From Diphasiastrum complanatum (taxonomy: Eukaryota > Streptophyta > Lycopodiopsida > Lycopodiales > Lycopodiaceae), in contig CM055098.1 of the NCBI GenBank assembly GCA_029204225.1, positions 12,447,315 through 12,511,314 of the forward strand: a stretch of DNA of 64,000 nt, in the 5' to 3' direction. This document shows, one piece after another, positions 56,640 through 64,000 of this stretch. Position 1 is the first letter of the stretch. Each line of letters opens with the position of its first letter. The notes beneath the pieces were generated by a model. It saw nothing but the letters and a program-made list of their open reading frames with translations, searched no databases and was not told the origin of the DNA. The position numbers were made by a program, and so were the translations under genes.

Positions 56640-57087
56640 TTTGTGGCACTTGTTGATGCTACATCTTCTTCTGTAATGACCTAAAAATTGTGCAATAAAG
56701 TTAAGTTGAAAATTATTTTATTATTTTATCATAGAAATATAAAAACGATGTTTGTTATACCTTATGTTGTTGTATTTGAGGGGGAATCAAACAGATGTGC
56801 TATTGTAGGCTAGGGTAGATCATTCATATTATAAAAGAAATTGTGATTGGTCCATTTGTCACTTTGTTTCCACCTTGATCCATGTGACCAAAGTGTTTAT
56901 CAAGATCATAAACAATTGCATCAGATTGTGCACGAGTCATTTCATTCCAATGGTCGTTGTATCCAAAATACAAATTTTTTACTGTGTAGTAGAATTTGTT
57001 TACATGTGATTCAAAATAATGAATTGTTGTTAAATTCATATATTTTAGGAATAGTGATTTGAAATAAATGGATAAGATATCCTGCAA
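56640..57087 (-). pseudogene. Unrecognised coding-like fragment
   Basis: The minus frame 57087-56824 reads as ordinary globular protein: NLYFGYNDHWNEMTRAQSDA then YDLDKHFGHMDQGGNK. A possible further block at 56690-56640 (VITEEDVASTSATK) ends at a GTAAAT donor-like site. The family is not recognised. It lies on the same strand as the block at 39210-40510 but a common origin cannot be shown. Confidence 0.35.
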
Positions 57088-57099
57088 TAAAGTAATTGT

Positions 57100-59240
57100 T
57101 TTACTAAGTATTAATTATTATAAAATTTTTATCTTTGTAATGGTGAGGATTATAGGAACTTTGCAGTCATGCTTTGTGATATCTCACATGGATTTTAGAT
57201 CATGAATGCATGACTATTGAACAAGAAAATATTTTGTATCGATAACCACATTATGAATAAATGATACATGAACATCAAAGAATAGAGTAAGATTATCATT
57301 TTGAGTTTAATATGCAAAGTTAAGTGTCCAAAATATACTCAAAATGTTTTCGTCAATAGTATAGTGTAAATGTTTGTATGTGTCTCTCATGTACTAGGGT
57401 GTTCTCATGGAATGTATTCCAGTTCAAGACTGTCTTTACTGATGCCACTATTCCTATCAGTCTATGATAGATAACTATCCTCTAATAATATTGCTCTAAT
57501 GTGCTTTTGGTATTTTACTTCAGAGCATTTTCTTAACAAAATAGTTGAAACAACAATCAGAAAATAGACTAGGTGCATAGTACCCTTTCTTAACAGAATG
57601 TTAAGTTTTAATGCCCAACATCTCAAACTCTACTGCCTTTGAAATTTATCGTAGTTGATATAATAAGGATTGTTAACGTGAACGATTTCATGATATGCAA
57701 GTGTTGGTAGGAAGCTTCAGTTAATGAGAGTTGCTGCCATAGATTTCAATCTTGGTTGAATTGAATCTACTTGACCTAATTGCTCACAATTATCGATCAT
57801 TTTTCATGAAAATCAATGTCGACTCTTTGTGTAAAAACCCTAGCAATACAAATGTTGTCCATATGCTAGTTTGTACATTGTCCTCATTTCTTATGAAAGC
57901 ACTAATTTCACTTATTACGATTACAAGGTTAGAAGTGATGGGAAAATAGGTTAGAAGCACTTCACAAGGCGTCTTACACAAGAAAGAAAGGAGATTAACT
58001 TGAGCCACAGGGCAACAATCGTCAATATTTTTCCTTCATGGAGAATTGAGTTGGATGGTAAAAATACTCACTTGAGTACTAATTTTTGGCTTATTTTTAT
58101 AGTGACAGAACCAAAGTATTTCCACAATTGTCAACTCATTTCCTTCTCAAGCATTACAAAGAAAACATATAAATAGGACACTCTTATCACATGACAATGC
58201 AAATTGATTACACGTGAATCAAAAGTTACCCATCAGCTATCTTGTCATAAACAAGAAAGTCCTGATATAAGCATAAAGGCATCCCGACAAAGAGAAAAAG
58301 TATTCATCCTTTAGTCATAGAAAGTTCTTCGCAAGTCCTATTGCACAAGATAAATCATTCACCTCATGTTCCAGTCCTAGGATGTATGCTGCAGTTATTT
58401 CAGTGGGTAGCACAGTTTCAAGGTTCTGTCATAGATTACTCTTTCGATAGTGAAAAATTGTACACAAAATTGTTGTTGTCTAGGCCGATTGGCATATTCA
58501 TCTGAACTCATCTGAGACAAAGGCATCAATCACACTTTTTCATCATAAAGCATTATCTTGCCCATGACCTTTGGAATAGGTGTAATGATGAGTGGAATAT
58601 CATAGATGGAAAACTCATGAAGCGCATAGATGCATGGCCCAGTTCAATTATGTTGGCCTCTGTTGTCCATGGCTCACAAACCTTTGCTACCAAATGCTTT
58701 AGTACCAATGGAGACGTGAGTGTGAATTTGTGCAAAATGGGCGACTGATCTGGCAAATAAGTTTCATAAGATGAAATGGCAAAAAATACACTATCCATTT
58801 GAATTGAATTCCCTCCCACTCTCTTGCTGCCTAGTCGAACTCTAACAAACTTCTTCGATCACCGGTCGATCCTCTGTTGTAACACTGTTCCTTAGTTAAT
58901 GCTTATACACATGGATGACATAGCTTGTTCACTACAAGGGCAAAATTCATGGAAATGGAGGTTAGTGGGTTTGCGATGACAACATTTCTTCTCTTGAACG
59001 TTCTAGTGAGCTAAATATTTAGGGAGAATAATTGTTGTATGTCTTTTCGCTTTCTAAGTAAAGCTTCAGGTGATCGAGAGAGATGATCAGTTTCTCAAAA
59101 GCACAGCTTGCCATGTCATTCACAAGACTTGCAACTTATAGCTTGGCAGTTGACAACAGGCCATGGCTCATGGTTGTCTTAAGTTTCTTAAGATGATTTT
59201 CGCTTCACTAGAGATGGTGCCAGCTGGTTTCATATCAATC
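57100..59240. other. No recognisable gene
   Basis: AT-rich sequence with short opposing frames (57752-58008, 58553-58819) that match nothing I recognise. Confidence 0.4.
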
Positions 59241-59326
59241 TTCGTAATTGCCTTTCAGGAGATTTGAGTGTCTTTTTATATTATTTTGCATTATATGGGA
59301 CCGTCTTTTTGCCTCTTTCTTAATCC

Positions 59327-59330
<4 letters not shown>

Positions 59331-59396
<66 letters not shown>
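59331..59396. repeat. Microsatellite (GA)33
   Basis: A 66-bp uninterrupted GA run. Confidence 0.99.
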
Positions 59397-59397
<1 letters not shown>

Positions 59398-59445
59398 GCT
59401 CAAAATGCGGTAGAGGTGAAAAATAGGCCCAGCCTTTATTTCTCT

Positions 59446-59565
59446 TTCTGCAAGATCGTGCGAGCGCGATGGATTTCTCCTTTGGAAAGATCGATTGAGA
59501 GGACCTTCTGCAAGATCGCATGAGCGCGATGGATTTTTTTCTTTGGAAGCCTTGATTTAGCCCTT
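59446..59565. repeat. 60-bp tandem duplication
   Basis: Two units starting TTCTGCAAGATCG (59446 and 59506), each with a GAGCGCGATGGATTT core and a TTTGGAA tail. The second unit has diverged at several positions. Confidence 0.85.
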
Positions 59566-60748
59566 CACGACATGATCAATGCCAGCCATTGCTACACTGA
59601 CTCACTCTTCCGTTGTGACTCCTTTGAATCCACCAACATTTTAAGAATCAATCCAAAAACTTGCAGCTCTCCACGGCTGTGTCATTATACGCAAGCTAAT
59701 GCGAAAGAGAGCGAAAAAATAGCCACATTATATTTTGAAACTACCTCAGATTTTCCTCTACAAACTTTCGCATAGTCCCATCTATAGACTACACATTCAA
59801 CAGCAGATATGTGACATGTAATGCCTTTTCTCAATCACCACACTTTTTCCACCACAAATCTAGACGTCCGCTGAAGCTTTCTAAAGAAGTCGTTGAGACA
59901 TAATTGTTATTACACAGAAAGAGCTAGCGCAATCGATCGATCCATAGGGAGACAAGGATATTGCGCCATAAAGATAAAGAAAGAGAGAGGCGCGATATAC
60001 GACAAAGAGTCAAGTGGCAAAAGACACCCGAATGGGCATACGTAAATGGCGAGAGAGAGAGATGGAAAATGACACGTCATGATTTTAAAAAATTGATGAC
60101 GTGGATTTTTTGTTTTTCATTTTTTTTAATGCTAACGTGGAATTTTCTCCTTCTAAAGAATTTTAAAATGGGTATTAGTTGGCCTTATAAATACCTTAGT
60201 AGTCTTGTAAAATTCACTAAGAATTATTTTTAGACATCGCTCTAGCCTAAACCATACTTATTACTAATGAGTTTCATATCACATTGATTGTGATTGACAT
60301 AGCCTATAGATTATGAGTTTCATATCATAGATTATGATTGCTTAGTTAGGTGCACAAAGGAAGCCTTTAGGGAGCCATGTGCGCCCTCCATGTGTCAAAA
60401 ACCTAGTGGAATGGGCCCCTTGACCCATTCTTGGTCATTAATGTCTGATATTTTAATAATGGACAATAATTTTTAATGATTGTCCATTTGCATGCATAAT
60501 GGATTACCTGTGAATAGCCTATCCTTTATGCCAAACTTATAAATATTGCATGATCTCCTAACTTCATGATAAGCATAACTTTAGGAACAATATTGTGTAG
60601 CAACTCAAATCTCTAGAATGATCTGAAAGGATGGTGTAGTGGGCTATTTCCTATCCTAGCCTCAACCCTAAAAATGAAGAGAGAACCTGTACAATGATTC
60701 AAAACTACCACTTATATAGTGGATTGAAGGGTCAACAAGATTCATTGG

Positions 60749-62369
60749 CTATGTCCTAGTTAGTCCATCGTAAACCTCTTCTGTTTCTGGTTCTTGTTCT
60801 TCTGGTTCACGATGAGCTTTCGGTAACATAATAACAACATCATCCAAAGTATAGCATTTGAAATGCTCTAGCATATCATGTTGTGCTTTATCTGACTGTT
60901 CTTCCTCAAAAGAATTGACCTTGGCTCTTCGTTTAGCTTCCTTGGCAGGAATCGTTTGAGGAGGTGATGACTTTCTAGAAGATGTGATCTTCTTTGAAGG
61001 TGACGACTTCCTTGATGGTGATGTCTTGCGAGAACTCTGACTTGAAGAATCATCCTTGATCTTTCCTTTACCTTTATCCAATAAAGGTGGTACATCTTTA
61101 AGAAATACTTCTCTTTATAATTTTTCTCATTTCAGGACCGTGTTATAATTTTGCTTTGTTTGTTTCTTTGTCATTGGTCCCATTGTTTGTCCTTCCTTCA
61201 ATACAACTAGCTTTTTTCATTGTCGATTCTTTAGGAATATCTTGGATTCCAAACCTCGTAGGATCCATATGATTTAAAATCTACTCATCTATAAGTTCTA
61301 CATTTTCAACGTAAGACAAGGCATGACTAACATAAATGAGTTCATCTTCAATCGGATCTAGTATTGGATCGGTTGATATCCAAGCTACGTTCATCATATT
61401 CACTGGAAAAGTGATTGGCGTAGCCAAAGTTCGATTTGGTAAAGGAATCTCGCTCAATTTGGATTGATTATCTCCTTGACACATATAGCCTGCTATATAA
61501 TTCAATGTTGCAAGAGCTTGGTTCCAATTGAAAGTATCAGTTTGAGAGTCATAATGAACTCCCAAATTCTTTACATGTTGATCACAGGTATGATCCATTG
61601 TTGATTAATCATCATCCCCTTTTTTGGACCATTGGCTTGATAATCCAAGTGTGTGGATCAACTTTGACTGCATGCTCACAATTCTCAAAAGTGATTTTTT
61701 TGGTGCCCCAGTTATGAATTACTTGCACAACTCATAACTATGGACATCCCAATAACATTCGGTGCATCAGGTAAGTCCATTACTACAAAAGTAATGACAA
61801 ACTAAACTCTTGATAGATATGTCTTCTACCATTCTCTTAGAATGGACTGTCATTTGATTAGCTATCTTAATGGCAAAAGTTGCAGGTTTTATCTTTGTAA
61901 TGCCCCATTTTGCACATATAGCTTTGTTGAGATCAAGCTAACTCCTAAACCTCCATCTATCATGGCTGCTTCTTTACCAAACTGTCTATGTTGTATTGGA
62001 AGGGAGATGTTTCGTTGCTCACTTTCCCAAGCTGCTCCTACATTGAGCACTTCATTTGTTTCTTCAAACTTGGCACAAAAGAGTGGCTTATGATGGACTG
62101 TTGGCTCAATCTGAGTTAAGTTTTCTACTAATACTTCTTTTTCTTTTGGCACCAGCTTAGGAAATTCTCCCAATTTAATATCCATCTTGCTAGACAAAAT
62201 ATTCACAGTCAATTCTGTTTGTGGCGCTTCTAGTTTTGTCATCTTGAAAGGTTTTTCATGATGGTGCAACTAGTATTAACATCCATTCATGGATTATGTA
62301 ATTCGAAGGCAACACAGGTGAAGAATGGGCTTCGGTTGCTGCTTTAGTTGCTTCTAATTCCTCTTCTTC
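60749..62369 (-). pseudogene. Gypsy Gag/protease-linker remnant, inverted copy of the 43-kb family
   Basis: Minus-strand order: LEEEELEATKAATEAHSSPV (about 62310-62369), an open stretch 62269-61889 with KMDIKLGEFPKLVPKEKEVL and AAMIDGGLGVSLI (protease-like), an open stretch 61598-61281 (WISTDPILDPIEDEL), and a Lys/Ser linker at 61081-60749 ending EVYDGLTRT. Each block has a counterpart at 43570-45190 on the plus strand. This copy keeps longer open frames than the other. Confidence 0.8.
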
Positions 62370-62607
62370 GAGGTTAGTGGTTAAGAGGTATGTGTTGTAT
62401 TCCAAAGGTTCAAGTTCCAATCTCACCCCTAACATCCTTGGTTCCATTGCCTTTGAATCTTGGTTGCTTGGACTACACAACTCTGTTTTTGCCCAAATCA
62501 GTTTCCACTTGACCTTGTAGTCCTAGACTACACTAAAATTATACGGACTATACAAAAGGTCGTAAAGACAATTTGTACAAACAACCATATGGACCCAAAA
62601 AAAAAAA
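62370..62607 (+). repeat. SINE-like repeat 1 (tRNA-like head, A-tail)
   Basis: The tRNA-related head GAGGTTAGTGGTTAAGAGGT contains an A-box-like TAGTGGTTAAGAGG and, 40 bp on, a B-box-like GGTTCAAGTTCC. A ~150-bp body ends in an A11 tail (62597-62607). It abuts the Gypsy remnant at 62369. The head is shared with 62877. Confidence 0.6.
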
Positions 62608-62876
62608 CTAACTCACCCAACAAATCGGTTGAGCCCATTGGAGGACATTTGTGATTATGTAGCCCTCTGAGAATATCCCCCTTGGGGAGCCACCAAAAAG
62701 TTGAGACAACCCCATGATAGAATGAAATTCAGAGAGATGCCTTACAAATCTGATGAAGAGATTCGATCAGTGAAACTCGCATCTTCAAGTGGGAGAAATA
62801 GTGCTAGGGAGATTGGAGAGCCTTAATATACAACATATATGGAATGGTTCATACACCCTCATTACCATATGGTTTC

Positions 62877-63092
62877 GAGGTTAGTGGTTATGAAGTATGT
62901 GTTGTATTCCATAGGTTTCAAGTTTCAATCCCACCCCTAACACTATGGGGCTTGTGAACGAATCAAATGATCCACTTACTCTATCTATATCGATGGGGAT
63001 AGTAGATTTCTCGCCAAGGTTGCCCCGACCTAAATGAATAAAAGAAGATAAGCATAAGGTGACCAATACCAAGGAGAAAAAAAAAAAAAAAA
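62877..63092 (+). repeat. SINE-like repeat 2 (tRNA-like head, A-tail)
   Basis: The head is nearly the same as at 62370 (GAGGTTAGTGGTTATGAAGT, then GGTTTCAAGTTTC). It has a different body and an A16 tail at 63077-63092. Flanks CACCCTCATTACC...TATGGTTTC and CACCCTAATAGAACCTATGG are similar and could be a mutated target duplication. Confidence 0.6.
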
Positions 63093-63599
63093 CCACCCTA
63101 ATAGAACCTATGGTTCCATTGGACACCGAGGCAAAATCAAAGAATATATGGGAACAAGAATTCAGAAACCAAGGATGTATCATGATGATATCATGGTCGA
63201 CAAAGATTCCCAAAGTAGTAAGCTTCTGAACACTCATCTGTTGACTTCAAAACATGAACTTTCCTTGCAAGATAACTTACGCCCATTTCAGTAAAGGTAA
63301 ATCTGAATTGGATGTATAATCTTACAACTCGACAAAGATTCCTAAGATGGTATGTTCGATATTTGACTCAAAAAGTGATTTTCTGAGTCATTTTCCTTCG
63401 AAATTTGATTTTTGAAAATATTTTCCTTTCTCTTTTTCTGATCTAATGACTTTTTTTAACTTTTGCTCATCATTCTTTTTCTTTTTTTGTCTTTTTTCCA
63501 AAAAGGAATCAATCAAGTAGTGAAAACCAACAAAGTGTAAAACAACAAAAGTAAAAATGATAAGATCTTTGATCATAGTGGTTGAATTGGCTGCCAAAA

Positions 63600-64000
63600 C
63601 TTGTGTAGTCAGCTGCCATTCACTGGAGTGTCAAATCGTCTTTCGTCCAGGTGTTCCAAAATAACTGCTCCAAGTGGGAAAATATTTCTTTCACTTTGTA
63701 CGGTTTTTCACCTACAAAGTTGAGTTTTCCTTTGATCAGTTTTGTCTTATACATCAGTGCTAGATCTCCATTTTTCAGATCTTTTTTGTGTAAGCAACGA
63801 TCGTGCCATGCCTTGCGACAAGCTTTCTCTATTGTTGACTCATGGACTGCCATCAATCTGGTTTCACAAAGTTTATGTAAAGCCTCATGATGCATTTGTA
63901 ATGATTGTTGAATCATCCAACCATTCCGTTGTCTGCTATGCAATCGGATTGGTACTAAAAATCAATCAACATAATTGCATCTTGACCCATGAACCTGTTG
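63600..64000 (-). pseudogene. Gypsy integrase C-terminal fragment
   Basis: The minus frame 63943-63620 shows RLMAVHESTIEKACRKAWHD, KDLKNGDLALMYKTK, then a GKLNFVGEKPYKVKEI segment. This is the conserved GPY/F-type C-terminal region of plant Gypsy integrases, with GEKPYKV at the GPY position. It runs off the window edge upstream and ends without an LTR visible before 63380. Confidence 0.85.

Noticed and set aside
62881-63237. 118-codon minus frame with a Phe run
   Set aside because: It is the antisense of the A-tailed SINE-like repeat (the A16 tail gives the Phe run).

Overview
The window looks like a stretch of a large, AT-rich, retrotransposon-filled plant nuclear genome. That is inferred from two intact plant cation/calcium exchanger (CCX) genes surrounded by layers of Copia and Gypsy LTR retrotransposons, tRNA-headed SINE-like repeats, MITEs and microsatellites. 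The gene sparsity and the decay of most elements would fit a gymnosperm, but the species cannot be fixed from sequence alone.

Genes. Only two ordinary host genes are clearly intact: intronless CCX genes at 16749-14677 (minus, 690 aa) and 50343-52412 (plus, 689 aa). They form a head-to-head inverted duplication. Homology extends beyond the coding regions into about 1.2 kb of upstream/5' UTR sequence and about 130 bp of 3' flank, so the duplicated block is roughly 14.54-17.96 kb versus 48.98-52.54 kb. The 33.6 kb between the two start codons is almost entirely transposon-derived. A set of minus-strand coding-like blocks at 39.2-40.5 kb (with plausible introns) and at 56.6-57.1 kb may be remnants of an unrecognised gene.

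Layout. 0-1.8 kb: 3' end of a Copia element and its LTR. 1.8-4.3 kb: inverted LTR pieces and minus-strand Copia remnants. 4.5-9.8 kb: a coding-like ORF split by a Copia element (4893-8728) with a GATCT target duplication. 10.0-13.2 kb: two joined minus-strand Copia fragments. 14.5-18.0 kb: CCX copy 1. 20.0-22.4 kb: decayed Copia. 22.4-23.9 kb: minus-strand PPT-LTR-PBS junction. 23.9-38.2 kb: a nest of Copia elements. 39-43 kb: unrecognised exons and dispersed repeats. 43.2-46.6 kb: Gypsy remnant with a Copia LTR inside it. 47.06-47.82 kb: long-TIR element. 48.5 kb: hAT-like MITE. 49-52.5 kb: CCX copy 2. 53-55 kb: minus Copia and Gypsy remnants. 55.3-60 kb: mostly noncoding repeats. 60.7-64 kb: minus Gypsy remnants and two SINE-like inserts.

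The most interesting object is a young, structurally complete non-autonomous Copia-type element at 26461-32032. Its 647-bp LTRs show no difference when read side by side. It has a TTATC target duplication, PBS and PPT, and one uninterrupted 1030-codon ORF. That ORF starts with a Copia Gag and zinc knuckle, but protease, integrase, RT and RNase H are replaced by about 760 residues of unrecognised protein. A clear homologue of part of that unknown region sits at 46.4 kb and a possible relative at 4.5-9.8 kb. This suggests a family of Gag-plus-unknown-ORF retroelements mobilised in trans by autonomous Copia elements.
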